Part shown: in pieces, positions 23,819-37,100 of the stretch
Numbering within the stretch: the stretch's first letter is position 1
Layout of the letters: every line of letters starts with the position of its first letter
The notes under the pieces: generated by a model
The model's database searches: none
What the model was told of the DNA's origin: nothing
What the model saw: the letters and a program-made list of their open reading frames with translations, nothing else
Assembly: GCA_008692225.1 (NCBI GenBank)
Contig: VICG01000012.1
Coordinates: 806,001-870,000, forward strand
Reading direction: 5' to 3'
Origin: Monilinia fructicola
Taxonomy: Eukaryota; Ascomycota; Leotiomycetes; Helotiales; Sclerotiniaceae
DNA length: 64,000 bases
Position numbers and translations under genes: made by a program

Positions 23819-25325
23819 GGATATACGATTCGCGAAATTTTGGGAGAGTATTCGCATCGATGTCATTGTATAGGACGCCATCAATGTATTGCCGGTATTG
23901 GGTTATACGATATTCTCTCATTTGAAAGAGGAAGTTTGGCAGGCCTGTCATTAGCTCTTTATGTGATTTCTCGGAAGTGCGACGCTTCATCGTGCCAGTG
24001 TATCGTGGTTACGGGGATGTATGCAGATGGGGGATTAAGGCAAGCGCGGTTTACTCTTGTACAGCCAAGCTTTGGAGGCGATGGGGAAAGAAGTGTTAAT
24101 TTGCATGGGAAGGATGATTCATATACAGAAAAATGGAGCTACTGATATGTTTGGGATCTACACTTGCGTTTGAACTGGCGCTTCCAAGGAGTGGCCAGAT
24201 GCGTGACTCAGATGAATCGACCTTAAAAACAACAGTCCACAAACACAACATCAGATTCCCATATCAACCACCGGGTGTCCTTGCAGCATGCCAAACACAG
24301 GAGACATGATTCCCCCGTGAGTCATGTTAGTTGATTCGCCGACTTAGGAACCATGACAAGCCAAGCGGACGTACATTCCCGAGGATCTTGCGGTCAAGAA
24401 TAAGAAACTTTCAATATTCCCAAGTTGCTGTGCGTCCGAGAGTCATCAAACAAGAGCTCTCTTACAACTCTAACTAGATGTCTTCACGTTGACAATCATT
24501 GACGAGGACATATCAAACTATCAGAGACGTCGACGTCTAGTGCAATGTTGTTGAGGCACGGCTTTGATGATGACGTTGTTCTGCGGCGCCATATAGTTTA
24601 ATTATTAGGGGGCGTGCTAAACTCAAAGTCTAAGTCCAATAGAACTAAGTGTTGATTAATAAGCTTGAATGCTTGATCCTTTCGAGCAATTTGCCGTAAA
24701 AGTCAAAGGAGGTGATTGCCTTGACCATAACCTTCTTGCCGAATGATTGCTGAGTTGTTGCTCAGATAATACAATCATGTTCTGATTAGCACTCTCACGC
24801 CTATAATCCGCGGACTCGTCTCGACATGCGGGTGAAAACCACGTGATTATATCTACGGGCTCTTCTAGAAAAATAAGCATGCTTCTCAAAGGTGCTCGAG
24901 AATCCCGTTCATTCATTGGTAGCCCGTACTAATCAATAAGAGACTCAAACCGTGGAATAATCACTTTTTTCGCGATAGTCTTGCACGATTCTTCGTGTCA
25001 TGTGGTTACACGCGGCTGGTGCGGTGGTCGCCGTCGCATTTATATACAACGGCATCTGGTGATCTATATCGTGAAGTGTTTCATAAATTCTACTTGGAAA
25101 TACTATTCTTGGAAGTGTTTAAACATCCAACGCGATGGAATATATGGTATATAGCTCCTCGTCGGTCGAGACACAATCTCGAACATTCCTCCTCGAATCC
25201 TATCAACTACGGACCAACCCGTCAGCGCGAAACGGTTTCTCGAGCTCAAATCTTTACTTTGTCTCCCTTTTAACACCACGGTAATCCATTATCCATCTTC
25301 CATCTCCTTCCCCTTCTCCTTCTCC

Positions 25326-25874
25326 TCATACCCCCTCCTCCACCCTCATAATCTCATCCAACGCAATCCAATCCCAAATTTCTTCATATATTCCCAGCCT
25401 CTCTCTCTTCGTACTCTCCGGAGTAACACTCCAGCCTGCAATCCACAGTACTGCAATGACCACACTAACAACCCCCCTCCTAATATACTCTACCCCTGCC
25501 CATTCAGCCACGGCCAAACCTAGCCCTTCTATCAATGCATATTTCCAATATTTGGGAGGCTCATATATCCAAATTACATCACCGGTCGTTTTTACAAGGG
25601 TGCCATTTGATACCACAGTGCTATCGCCAGTCGGGAGCATTATAGCAGCGGGGTAGGTCTGCACTGCGACTCGCCATTGGAAATGCATCGCCGCAAAGAG
25701 AAGTGCGCCGGCCAGCAGTCGATCGAGGAACAGTGAGTCGTCGATTTCGGAGGCCAGCCATGCTATCGGACGAAATGGCGTCGCAGCGATGTAAAGAAGG
25801 ACGATCAGAGCCACCGCCGAGAGTTTTCGGACCCCAGTTGATTTTAGCTTGAGGCTTGAGGCAGGTCCGCGCAT
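25326..25874 (-). CDS. Small predicted multi-pass membrane protein
   Basis: A 182-codon single exon. I do not recognise a named family. Three or four hydrophobic segments are visible: KLSAVALIVLLYIAATPF (about 17-34), LLAGALLFAAMHF (about 53-65), ALIEGLGLAVAEWAGV (about 112-127) and VVSVVIAVLWIAGWSV (about 135-150). A loop with NGT (possible N-glycosylation) lies between the second and third. The C-terminus is acidic and amphipathic (EEIWDWIALDEIMRVEEGV). The basic N-terminus favours a cytosolic start. Coding reality is supported by the regular membrane/loop pattern over the full length; no function can be assigned. Confidence 0.65.
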   Translation of the reverse strand: MRGPASSLKLKSTGVRKLSAVALIVLLYIAATPFRPIAWLASEIDDSLFLDRLLAGALLFAAMHFQWRVAVQTYPAAIMLPTGDSTVVSNGTLVKTTGDVIWIYEPPKYWKYALIEGLGLAVAEWAGVEYIRRGVVSVVIAVLWIAGWSVTPESTKRERLGIYEEIWDWIALDEIMRVEEGV

Positions 25875-26079
25875 GCGGGGGCATGGGAGTCCTGTGGGGT
25901 TCTGCTTGTTTGACCATCTTGCTGCCGATTGAAGAGCGGTTGCTTTGTGAGTTTTGCGAAACTATTGCCGCTCGCTTGCGCACGCTGGTGCGCAAGTCGA
26001 CCTTTTAGAGCCGCATTCTGGTGATCGAAATGTGGCCGGGGTCGCATTGCTGCCTTGAAGGAAGAATGCATCTGGTCAG

Positions 26080-27140
26080 GATTGCGACACAGCTGTAGAA
26101 AAAAATATTCCTTACGGCGTAGTTCCCGAATGTACTAATAGACGATATTGATTCATTGCGGAAAAACATACTTTTGAACCAATGCGCCGTTCAGCACAAT
26201 GCAGGAAGGGCATTCATGGAGCATGTACTGCAATGCTATGTGAGAATACCTTTGTATCCGCGGAATTAGATGACTATTTTATATACAAATCAACAATTCG
26301 TAACCTCTTCCACGAATGTTGTCGTAATTAACGAGTAAAGGCAGGCAGGTCTGCGCAGTGCGTTTGATGTGAAAACTTGAGAATTCTTGTATTCATTACT
26401 CGGGATGATCTTCAAGGGGCAATTGGCCCTGGGCAGGTAATTATGGAGTTGCGAGCCACGAGATTTAAGCCTCATGCGCCATGGGGACCGATCGTCCATA
26501 TGATTCATGCTTTGCGAGACGAACATTCTCTTCATTCCTTGCACTGAACTCACTCATGCCGAGATCAGATACGAATTGATCCCAACATTATGCATGTTAC
26601 CCGTGGCGCAGGGCTTGTGCTTCCAATTGCTCTTCCTCGTCTACTCCAGTACGATAGCTTCTCTCACACATACTTTCATCTGCACATACACCCATGTTCG
26701 TCTACAAGACACCATATGATTCCAACCTTTCTTCGGCATCAGCCGTTTCTCCAAATCCAAGAGCTTCCTTCCATGATATCCCAATCGCGCTAGTCATTGA
26801 TGGAACTTTGCAAGACGAATCGCTAGATCTCGAGTCGTCTTGTCGATGCCACTAGCTGGTTTTCATTCATCGTAGGAATTATATGTCTTGACGTTTCACT
26901 TCTTTTCTGATGTCCAATTCCACTCCAAGAAGAGGTATCGACGGCTCTTTACCGTGCAGGTATCTAATGATCAATATATGTACTCCTCCGAGCTTCACAG
27001 CTCGAAAGACAGGTTAAAACCAACTATACGCTGAAGCGACTTAAACCTTGCATTCTTGAGACAGTCATCTTCTTCGTCTCTTAGAGTCGCTTCTTGTGCA
27101 TGACAGGATTCGACGGTTGATATACACCTATCGCAATTCA
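26080..27140. other. No supported gene
   Basis: Only short frames without family resemblance. No repeat or structured element was noticed here. Confidence 0.45.
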
Positions 27141-27146
27141 ACATAA

Positions 27147-28013
27147 ATGGATGGGGATAGTAGTAATGCAGAAGAGTATGAAAGCACCAAGAACAGTATG
27201 ACGACGGAAGACCATGATCCCAGACGTGATCAGATGAGAGCAGAAGTCCTTGCCATCCTCCTCATATCTCGACCCACTCACCATCACCACCAACAGAATA
27301 ACTCCTCTGAGTGCATTCATTTTCTTGACGGAAGGATGGAAAACTGCTTCTCATCCGCGCCGCATTACAAGCCACGCACCATCCCCACCGCCAGATTCAG
27401 CTCCTTGAATACATTCCCTCGCATTGTCCCATCGATCTCTGAACGATCTTTCGAATTCCCTCTCAAAATGATGATTCGTATTCCTCTCTGGTCCAATTTC
27501 CTGTCCAAGCCCAGTGAAACCCCTCCTTCCCATGTCCCCTATGTCCCCTCCAAATCAACTCCCAATCCTCCAACGCATCGGCTGCAATCCCCAACCCCAC
27601 TCCAGCATCTGATTACCCAACCCTTCCCAATATTAATCCCCATGCTAACCATGCATCGTCTCCACCGCCCCCCATCCACACAAAAAGACAGCCACGCCAT
27701 CGAAATCCACAAGCTAAGTAGCCAACCCAAGCCCAAGCCCAAGCCCCAGCCCAAGCCCAAACCCAAACTAAAACCCTCGTCAAAACCACGTGCCACCAAA
27801 AACACCACACCCACATCGTCACCCGCTGCACGATCCATTCCCCGTTATGCAAAAGACACACATCGAACATGGAGCGAAGCGCGGCGCACGACTGATCCCA
27901 GCCATCAAAATACGCGGGAGGGAGAAATGATGGATGGAGCAGCATTGACGCGGCCGCGTATCTGTGTGCGGGTCGTTGTATGGGATGGGGGATGGAGATT
28001 GAGTAGTAAGTAA
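27147..28013 (+). CDS. Doubtful Lys/Pro-rich reading frame
   Basis: A 288-codon open frame starting MDGDSSNAEEYEST. It has no recognised domain. The centre is Pro/Ser/Thr-rich, and a (KP)n/(QP)n tract (about residues 195-212) comes from tandem CCCAAG-type units in the DNA, which would keep a frame open by itself. The N-terminal 30 residues are acidic and charged, unlike random translation, and argue mildly for coding. The rest has the composition of translated low-complexity DNA. An intron-containing model is possible, but I could not settle one. Confidence 0.3.
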   Translation: MDGDSSNAEEYESTKNSMTTEDHDPRRDQMRAEVLAILLISRPTHHHHQQNNSSECIHFLDGRMENCFSSAPHYKPRTIPTARFSSLNTFPRIVPSISERSFEFPLKMMIRIPLWSNFLSKPSETPPSHVPYVPSKSTPNPPTHRLQSPTPLQHLITQPFPILIPMLTMHRLHRPPSTQKDSHAIEIHKLSSQPKPKPKPQPKPKPKLKPSSKPRATKNTTPTSSPAARSIPRYAKDTHRTWSEARRTTDPSHQNTREGEMMDGAALTRPRICVRVVVWDGGWRLSSK

Positions 28014-28495
28014 TATACCTGGGGAGGCTGGTTGAGCTGTCACTCCGTAGCCGAAGATAATGTTTGAGCTATGTAATGGTAAGTGTAGATCTTCACGCGG
28101 CAGATATCGAGCTGATTGTTAAAACCCCCATAACTAGTTGAAGATTGAGACGGCCGTGTGGGGATGCCGTAGCGCTATTGTATGTTCCATCGAGAATGGA
28201 TGAATGGAATTCGTGAACGGAGAGAAAACCTAACCCATAAATCAATCATCGAAACCAACATTCTTAGCATCTTAGAAATTTGCGTGGCCACGGTTGATCT
28301 AGTCACAATCTCAAGTAGAATCGTGCAATAAAAGTTGTTAGAGAATTGCGTTGATTAATCTGATTATGCCAATCTATATCAAGCCCCCTACTCAAGAATA
28401 AGCCCAGAATAGATGAGAGGTAAACAAGACCCTTCATCGTCTGTTTCTCATCAAGACCATTCAATACACAGCAGGTTGTAAAAACTGATCAGCCC

Positions 28496-29566
28496 CTACA
28501 AATCCTCCATCATAAAAATAGTCTCATCTTCATTACTTAGATTTTGCTCTTCGCTCTCCTCTTGATGACCAGAAGTTCTTTGTGTTGACGTTTTCTTGGT
28601 TTTGATTTTGATTTTGATATTGTTCACCTGCTCTGCATGCATTTTGATGTCGATGTTGTTCGACTTCTTGTGAATTTTGGAATTGGTATTGACAGGCTCC
28701 TGTGTATTGATATTGATGGTTATATTGTCCAATTCCCTCATGTCTATTTCGCTCTTCTCTGAACTAGGAGTGTCTGATAGTGCAGGTGATTGCTCAAGTC
28801 CAACTGGCTGTTCAGATCCAACCGCATTATTTTCATCATCTTCATCAAATCCACCATCTTCATCGTTTTCAAGCTTTGTAGAATCTGTGGGCGTGGAGGT
28901 AGCTGCCCATCTTTCCTCAATTTCATCATCTGAGTTATAGTAATCATCCCTCGCTGAAAGGTTTCTCGAAGGATCATTATCTGCTATGGCGTAACAAAAC
29001 CAGTGAGACAGACCAATGCGTCTAAAACCCTTTGCTCTCCAAAACGCAATCGCTGTACTTCTTTCATCTTCATTCATCAGAAGGTAAGTCGATTTACCAG
29101 AGAGCATTCGAGGAACTCCATCAACTATGATTCGACCAGGCGATACGAAAATCCATCGAACTTTATTCTTTACTTTGTTTAGAATCTCAGAAAATAGATG
29201 GGACAAGTTGTTCTCCCGATCTGATTTTTTGAAGGCGATTTCGATCACAAGGAAGTCGCCAGTATTCAGCCGAGAATCCCAAATGCCAGAGCCTTTTCGA
29301 TTTCCAGAGATCCAGTGCTGGAGCAGCCTAGCCCTTGAATCAAATATGTTCTCCACCAAAAAGCTGCATTCAGTGCCTATGCTGTACATCGCAGTGAGGA
29401 AATCCGTGTAATGAAGAGGGTATTGCCGATCGACTATGTGGCCGGTTATGTATTCACCATTGTACTCTGCTGAGATTGCCTCATACCATTGTGATTCTTC
29501 CAAACCGAAGGGGCGAATATGAGATCTGCCAGAGTCGACGTCGGCATCGTGATTGATGTTCTCCAT
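28496..29566 (-). CDS. Protein with GNAT-like acetyltransferase region and acidic tail
   Basis: A single 356-codon exon. Residues about 25-200 look like a folded domain; a segment near 165-195 (DERSTAIAFWRAKGFRRIGLSHWFCYA) resembles the last strand and helix of GNAT-fold N-acetyltransferases, where an A/F-W-R-xx-GF-R-R-hG pattern is common. The acetyl-CoA loop (Q/RxxGxG/A) is not obvious, so catalysis is uncertain. Residues about 205-270 are highly acidic (DDEIEERW, DEDGGFDEDDENN). The tail alternates Asn/Ile/Lys (NITININ, NNIKIKIKTKK), suggesting a disordered or nuclear-targeting end. The start ATG at 29566 precedes an acidic leader. The open frame over non-repetitive sequence is good evidence for a gene; function is tentative. 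Confidence 0.65.
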   Translation of the reverse strand: MENINHDADVDSGRSHIRPFGLEESQWYEAISAEYNGEYITGHIVDRQYPLHYTDFLTAMYSIGTECSFLVENIFDSRARLLQHWISGNRKGSGIWDSRLNTGDFLVIEIAFKKSDRENNLSHLFSEILNKVKNKVRWIFVSPGRIIVDGVPRMLSGKSTYLLMNEDERSTAIAFWRAKGFRRIGLSHWFCYAIADNDPSRNLSARDDYYNSDDEIEERWAATSTPTDSTKLENDEDGGFDEDDENNAVGSEQPVGLEQSPALSDTPSSEKSEIDMRELDNITININTQEPVNTNSKIHKKSNNIDIKMHAEQVNNIKIKIKTKKTSTQRTSGHQEESEEQNLSNEDETIFMMEDL

Positions 29567-29629
29567 AGCTGTAATGATTACCTTGAGGACATAATCAGGT
29601 AAGAAATAAGAAGAAACTGATAGACTTAG

Positions 29630-32600
29630 AACTTAAATCTTATCGACTAATCAACTCGGTCCTGCTTAAATATATACATACTGTGCCATTATCAGAAAGT
29701 TAGAAAGACTTAACATGAGTTGCAAACCATATTAGAGCGTCCTTTCAATTATTGACATTGGTTTGAACATTGAAATGCTCTTCTGGAGAATAATATACTG
29801 AATGTATCTGAACCTTGAAATATGACACTTGATTCTTCCGAGTATGCTTGAATATTAAGCAATACGAATTAACTTGTTGTGCACACAAGAGACACAGACC
29901 AAAGAACATGTATCTATTTCTTCAAAAAAAAAAAAAAACAAAAAAAAACAAAAAAAAAACAAAGCCTCCGTTGACTTCAAGATCTCCTGGACAATCAGAC
30001 CTCCTATTCCACTGAATCATTCATTCAATCCTGGCGTCCAGTTTTTTGAGATGAGTCAGTAGATCCCCATATGGAAGTTGCGCTAGTAGTTTCAGAATAT
30101 GTGACCGCCCCTTCAGTTACGAAAGTGCAATACCATCGCACTAGCTGTCTGCGTTGAGTGCAATGCGCTATTCTCGTGCATGTACTGAGTGAAGGAGGAT
30201 TCGATATCGTATCTGCTCTCATACCTTGATTATTCGTACTTCTCAGAATTATTAACCTCAAAGCAAGTATCATCGACAGATATCTTGAGTACTCAGAAGC
30301 CTGGTGCTGCAGATCCGTCAAGAATACTGGCTCAATTTCCGCTATCTGACCCCAGCGACCCAAGGTTGATGACGATGCCTACCAAGCTAATAAGAGTAGA
30401 AACCAATCACAAAGTAAGGCGCTTTGACCATCTGTTACTCTGATTTGTGCCTTCAACAATAGTACGGGTGCGAAAACAATTGAGATATGATTCATGTGAT
30501 AACAGGAATGCAGGTGCGATGCATCAATAGGAAGGAATGTGAGCCCAAAGAGCATCAAAACTATATGCAACAAAAGCGACGGAACAACCCCGTGAAAGCT
30601 AGCTCGGGATATTATGAAGGAAATAGAAATTGTAAATCTAGAATGTCCATCAGTACGTGAAGATAAGTCATCGATTAGAATTGGGCGACAATTCAAGTGA
30701 GAATAATTGATTCCCATCAATGTCCATGGCAGTCGAAGCTCAAGCTTAAAGGATCCAAGAATCATGTGTATTGGGTGGCAATCCTGTCAAAATGCAACGG
30801 ACGAGAGTATCAAAGAAGTCAACTTTGAATTGATGTCCTCAATCACATCCCCCAAGATAAACGAAAGGAACATAGAACATGTTGGTCTAATTCATTCGCT
30901 CAATTGCCGAAGTTGGCTGTTTCAGTTGGCAAGTATGTCCGGGGCTGACAGACTTGAAACAATACACGTGGCATTGACACGATAGATACCAAATCCGGGT
31001 TATGCTAGTGTAGATACAACTAGTGTAGATAGCTCTAATTCTATGAATATGTTGAGATATCTCAAGGAGAAATTAGTGCGAGTGTTGTGATCGGACTAGC
31101 TTCGGGATTGGGTGATGAGTTGGCCTAAATAATATGTGGCATGAGGGATACCACACCAGGACAAAATCAGCCGCCCAATGCTATCAAATTTTTGAAACTG
31201 TTGGAATCGATGAAGAAATAGTAGATATATCTGTGAATGAAAAACTACTTCCAATTAGTCGAGGCTGTGTTGTGTTAGACTTTCGTTAAGCTCTGTGGTA
31301 CAATCCTAATTTAGATATGCCAAGTTGAGTCATTTTGGTGTCGGTCGCAGTCCCTCGGAACCACCGGAGAAAGTTGCACCAAAAGACTCGATGTTTCTGG
31401 ATATTATATGAGACTTCTGGAGAAGAATCATGTGAAAATGGTCATTTCATCTAGAAGTTGTGAGCTCCTCAATTGATTCCGAGAGTGTTCTTTATCTGAA
31501 GCTCTGTATCGTGGCTGGCGCGTTGTATACGCCTCCAAGAACCAAAGGTCTAGAGTAGCAATTCCAGCAAACAGATCAAGATAATTTTACATGAATCATA
31601 ATCCGAAGAAACAAGGAATGACGGAGATGTCTTTTCGTAAGAATTGATGGAAAGATGATGAACTTGTTGAGGAAAGTAGTCGGTGTCTCGGTCGCAATCC
31701 GAAAACATCGCGAGTTTAAAAATCCCCAACTTTCATTGAAGCCCATCATATAAGCAGCAACCAAGTAAAATACAATTTTCGACATATACACTTGATAATA
31801 TGTCAATTACGCATCTCACAGTATAAAATTCATGGTGATTGAAGTCGCTGTGGTTGAGTATCACGAGTTTATTGAAGATACATCAAAAACATCGTGATGC
31901 TTCAAAAAGAAAAAAGAAAAAGAAAAAAGCGAAGCTTCAACACGACAAATTCAACCTGATGCACTCGCAACCACAACATAAGAAGCTGGACCAAAAGTAT
32001 CATTCAACTGATTATTTGATGGATGAAATCATTTATAACATTCAAAATAGCAATGTGCGACGCGTTCCTTGCATCTAGAAGGAAGATATAGCAAGATGTA
32101 TCAACTTCATCACAACCCGACCATATGCATTTCACATCAAAACATCATAAATCCGAAGCATCGCGTAATATTCTCATCAATTAGTTGAATGAAAAGATCC
32201 CAATAAGTAATGATAAAAGATAAAAATAAATTAAATTAGAATGATCAAGATGAAATACAAATAACGAATGATCCCCCTCCAAGTCAAAAAGAAAAGAAAA
32301 GAGGAAGGGTGGAAGAATGAAAGAAAGAAAGGAGTGAAAGAGGAATGGGAAAAAGTTGAGATTGAAGGGGGGAAATGGGAAAAGGGTGCAAAAACCGAGT
32401 AGGTTGAGTGAAGGTCTTATGATCAAGGCGAAACTTGTGAGGGGAGATCCAAAGACCTAGGGAACACTAGCTCAACTATTTAATTCCCATTTTCCTCCTT
32501 TTATCCAATGAAATATCATGAATTTGCATTTTGCAATTCCATTTTGTTTGAAGCCTCTTGCATATTTTCACATTTATACCTTAATTGGGACTAGTTGATG

Positions 32601-32940
32601 TGAGGTCGTCACATCAATTGAAAGATCACCAAGACCTTCTCTCGCCTCTACATAAACAAACCTCCCCCGCTTCAAAAACATGAACCTTCGGAACCCTTTT
32701 TGTCTTTCGACACACCAAGAACGACAACAACAACAACAACCACAACAATAACCACTCTCACATCTCCCATTTCTCCCATTTCTTATCGCACTCTGGACAC
32801 TCAAGAAGAGGGAAAAAAGAATATCGATATTAATATTAATATTAAATTAGTACTCTTTTGGAACGTCTTGTTCATACCTGCATCTTAATTCATTCAAACG
32901 ATATCTAAATCCAATCCCAATCCCAATCCCAATCCCGTCG
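29630..32940. other. Long intergenic stretch with A-rich tracts
   Basis: No gene could be supported. An interrupted poly(A) tract of about 37 bp lies at 29925-29962. Short frames around 30020-30985 and 31576-32080 lack any signature. A purine-rich block lies at about 32285-32400. The final ~30 bp (32908-32937) hold tandem CAATCC units just upstream of the histone H1 start, probably in its 5' UTR. Confidence 0.5.
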
Positions 32941-32956
32941 GATTAATCCAGTCAAA

Positions 32957-34165
32957 ATGCCACCAAAGGCCGCCTCAACCACTGCTACTGCTGCCACTCC
33001 TGCTGCCGCTGCCGCTGCTACTGCTCCTGCTGCGGCCCCAAAGGTCAAGGCTACTCCATCCGACCATGCCAGCTACCAAGGTAAGGAAGGACGTCCGACT
33101 CCACAACACCACGTCGCGTACATATCATGTATACATGATCATGATCGCCTACTTCTAATGCATTGAATGTGGAGCTTCGATTTTCCATGTATCAATTACT
33201 GACGCGTCGCAATAGACATGATCACTGACGCTATCGTCAACCTGAAAGAGGTATGTTTTGACTTCCCATCCACGTTTCATACATACATGTATGTATGTAT
33301 GTATGTATGTATGTATGTACACATGCTAACATTCTCCTGCAGCGCAATGGATCTAGGTATGATTCCTTATTTATGTCTCGCACATCATTCACTTCTAATA
33401 CTCGACGCGTCTTTGTCTACCATCCTTACTCGAAGCTCTTACTGATATCAACATAGCCGTATCCAACTTAAGAAGTACGTCAAGGCCAACAACACAATCA
33501 ATGCTAGCGACAGCATGTTTGATTCTCTCTTCAACCGCGCCTTGAAGGCTGGTGTTACCAAGGAAGTTTTCATTATGCCAAAGGGTAAGCTCTGGATCCG
33601 TCCCTCGCATCATATCGAAACACATATCTAATGCCTCTCCTTTACAGGTTCCTCCGGTACCGTGAAACTCGCACCAAAGGCCAAGAAGACCCCTGCCGAG
33701 AAAGCCCCAAAGAAGCCTGCTGCAGAGAAGAAGACCGGTGAGAAGAAGGCTGCTGCAAAGAAGGCTGCACCAAAGAAGGCCGCTGCCACCAAGGAGAAGA
33801 AGCCAACTGATGCTGCCGCCAAACCAAAGGCTGCACCAAAGGAGAAGAAGGCTGCTGCCGCCAAGCCAAAGGCTGCCGCTGTACCAAAGGAGAAGAAGGC
33901 TACTGCTGCTAAGCCAAAGAAGGCCGCTGCACCTAAGTCTGTAAGTTTACCTACACTTATATGTATGTGCAACACACCACTAATCAATGAATGATAGGCC
34001 GCCCCAGCTGCAGCTGAAAAGCCAGCAGTCCTCAAGAAGACTGCAACCGGACGCGTTAGCAAGGCCAAGAGTGAGACCAAGAAGGCCGCCGCTCCCAAGA
34101 AGGCTGCTGCCCCTAAGAAGGCCGCTACCAAGAAAGCCGCGACCCCAAAGACTGTTGCTGCATAA
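32957..34165 (+). CDS. HHO1: Linker histone H1
   Basis: Six exons: 32957-33080, 33216-33250, 33343-33356, 33457-33584, 33648-33940 and 33998-34165, giving 253 residues. All five introns have GT..AG ends, and every junction keeps frame. The protein has a short Ala/Pro N-tail and then the winged-helix globular domain: [32 protein letters not shown]..., with FDSLFNRALKAGVTKEVF and the closing PKGSSGTVKL. A long KKAAAPKK-type basic tail follows. H1 binds the nucleosome dyad and linker DNA and compacts chromatin. Exon 3 is only 14 nt and codes RNGS plus part of the next Ser. Intron 2 (33251-33342) carries an ATGT tetranucleotide repeat and a TGCTAAC branch. The start context (TCAAAATGCC) is good. 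Confidence 0.96.
33287..33320. repeat. (ATGT)n microsatellite in histone H1 intron 2
   Basis: About eight tandem ATGT units inside the second H1 intron, just upstream of its branch site. Length variation here would change intron length but not the protein. Confidence 0.9.
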
Positions 34166-34169
34166 TGTT

Positions 34170-37100
34170 TTATACATATATCTATGCACCCTCCTTTCTA
34201 ATGATGATCGACCAAATTTCTTCTGTTCATAAGGCGTTTGTGGGAATGGGATATCACGCGTGAGGCACCGCGTTATTGTTACTTGTTGAATTTTCATTTT
34301 TGGCCTGGCTAAGCATTGTTTACTATGGTTCTGAGAATATGTTGAAAGGTAATTGTCAAGATTCTTTTGACAATTACCAAGACTGGGAACCTATGTATTG
34401 TTGATCTGACCTGGGTCCAGGTTCAGAAGACTTTTTTGTTCAATGGGACTGGGCTGACGGAATGGATGGGCGTCGGTGGGGTTTGGTGATGGTATGGTAT
34501 GGTACCTAGGGATGTTAGCGATGGATATCAGATTATGTTGTACTTGTACAAAGGATCAACGGCAGCCTGAATTGAGTGGAATGACAAGATTCTTTTTTTG
34601 AAAAAAAAATTGTTTAATTGGTTGCTTACTAGCAAGTACTCTTATCTGTGAAGATTAATTATGCGTATGTATAACCAAGATCAAAGTACCGACGAAATAG
34701 CACTTGGAGTTACAACGCTTCAACCATTGAACCTTTATTATGATGAATGAATCAGAGCGCCTCCGATCTATCCCTCAAGCGTTGATCCTACTTTCCAGCG
34801 TGTGGCCTTCTGCTGCATAGAGAGGGGAGGAGGAAAAAAGGAGGAGAAAGGAAGGAAAAGGAGGAAAAAATGGCCCCTCTCAGGATCCGAGCGGAGGATC
34901 GCGTATTATATTGTACGGAGAGGGTACTGGAGGAGGATTACTAGTTTTTGTGGGAGATGGGAGATGGGAGATGTGGTGGGGTGGGTGGGTGGATGGATGG
35001 AAGGGAGGAAAAGGAGGAAAAGGGAGCGAGCGGAAGATATCGTTGGAGGGTTTGGAGGTTTGGTTGTGCGTGCTCTTTGATTCGTTTGATTTGTTGGGTG
35101 GTATGGTGGTATGGTGGTATGGTGGTATAATGATGGATGGGATAGATCATCATCATATCATCACTCATCATATCATCACTCATCATGGTATAATGCCATT
35201 CATCATATCATAACATCATCCATCCATCCATCCATCCATCCATCATATTCCAATGTGATTGATGGATGACGAAAAACTACAATTACACCGAAACATAAAA
35301 CCAGAAATATCAACATCATCCTCAAACAATAGCCAAGAGCCCTGGAAGTAAGATAGGTAGGTAGTGAGATGGATGATGATGGCGGTGGTGTTTTATCCTG
35401 TATTTTGTATTTTGTAAGATTATATCTATCCTGTCTTGTCTTGGTGCGTGGTTAATTATGCTATCCGATATGTCAATGCATCAGTTCCACTGTTCTACTC
35501 TAATTATGAATATAAGTATATTGTTAGTGGTGTTTGTCTTTTCGTCTTTTATTGTTGTTGTTGTTGTTATTGTTATGTTGATGGATTGATGCATTGGTAA
35601 ATAATAGGTGTTAATGTGTTGTGTTATATTAAATTGTACTATATTAAATTGTATTGTATTGTATTGTATTGTATCTAGGGGGAGGAGAAAGGGGGAGGGG
35701 AGGCGAGGTGGGGGATGGAGGTGGTGGGATGAAATCGAAAAGCAAATGAAGAAGTAGAAACCAATGAAGAAGAAGAAAAAGAAAAGTGATAAATGGAGAT
35801 AAACAAAGTTGATATATATATATCTACCCATCCCTCCATCCATCCTTTGCATCAAAACTCCGTACTTCATATTCAGAAAAGCAGATAGATACTTATCAGG
35901 GAGGGAAGGGGGGAAATCTCAAAGATGTCTAGCTGAGCTAAGCTAGGTTGAGCTAGGCGAGGAGGTACGGTGTTTTTATTTTAGGGTCATCGGATTGTTT
36001 ATTTTGTTGGGTATGAGTTCTTGGTGTGGATGGTGGATGGTGGATGGATGGATGGATGGGTGGGTGGGTGGTTTTTGGTGGTTTTTGAGATGAGGGGTGG
36101 GTGATTGTGTGGGTAGATATATTGGATGGTAGATGGTAGGTAGATGGTAGATGGTTGTTTGATATCTATTAGAGAGGTATATACACATCTATCTATCTAT
36201 CTATCTATCTATAGGTTTCTAATAAAAGTTTGGAGTGTATATCATGTTGTATGTTATATTCTGTATTGCATTGTATATTATATAGAACAAATAGCATAGG
36301 ATAAGACACCAGATACCAGATATAAGATCTTATATACAAAACATCCCCTAATAATCATCGCAAGGGAATACCATTTAGCGTTCTGAACAAGTACATACCT
36401 AGGTAAGTATATAAGTACATAAGTACATAAGCACATAAGTAAGAATGTATAAATATAATACCTTCCTACCCACCCATCCATCCACCACCAAAGCAGCAAA
36501 ATCAAAGTCTCCTTCTCACAGACGCCTAGACAAAGAAAAAGACGGACATCGCGACGCGAGATCGAGAACGAGACGAGCAAAAGCAAGGCTAGACTGTAAC
36601 CTCAAGCTGTAACCTCAAGCGTCACCAACAAATACATCTAGCCGATAACAAGAGCTCAGAAATCCCCGGTGAGTCAGTTGTCTAACGTGTGTATGTAGCC
36701 TTGGAATGGCTAGGCAGCTGCAGATGTGAAGGATGTTGGTTGATGGTTACCTGGTGAGGAGGAAGAGGGGGGAAAGTGGATGGTGGATGGATGTAGGGAG
36801 GGGGGAGGAGGCTTTGGAGATGGATGGATGTAGGGAGGGGGAGGAGGCTTTGGAGATGGATGGATGTTGAGGGTTCCCATGTGGGGGTGGGAGCTCGGGA
36901 GCTTGCGGTGGTTGGCGCTTTGAGGGGACGCGGGATGCGGGTGGTGGGAGAGTGGGCGTTGGATGGGTGGATATAGGACAGTGAGGTGGAAGATGTTTGA
37001 GGAGATGGATGTTTGAGGAGATGGATGGAAGAGACATCCGTTTAATTTCAAGCTCGCAATGGATTGTTAGTTCTGCTTGGCTGGGTATTGCTTATTGTGG

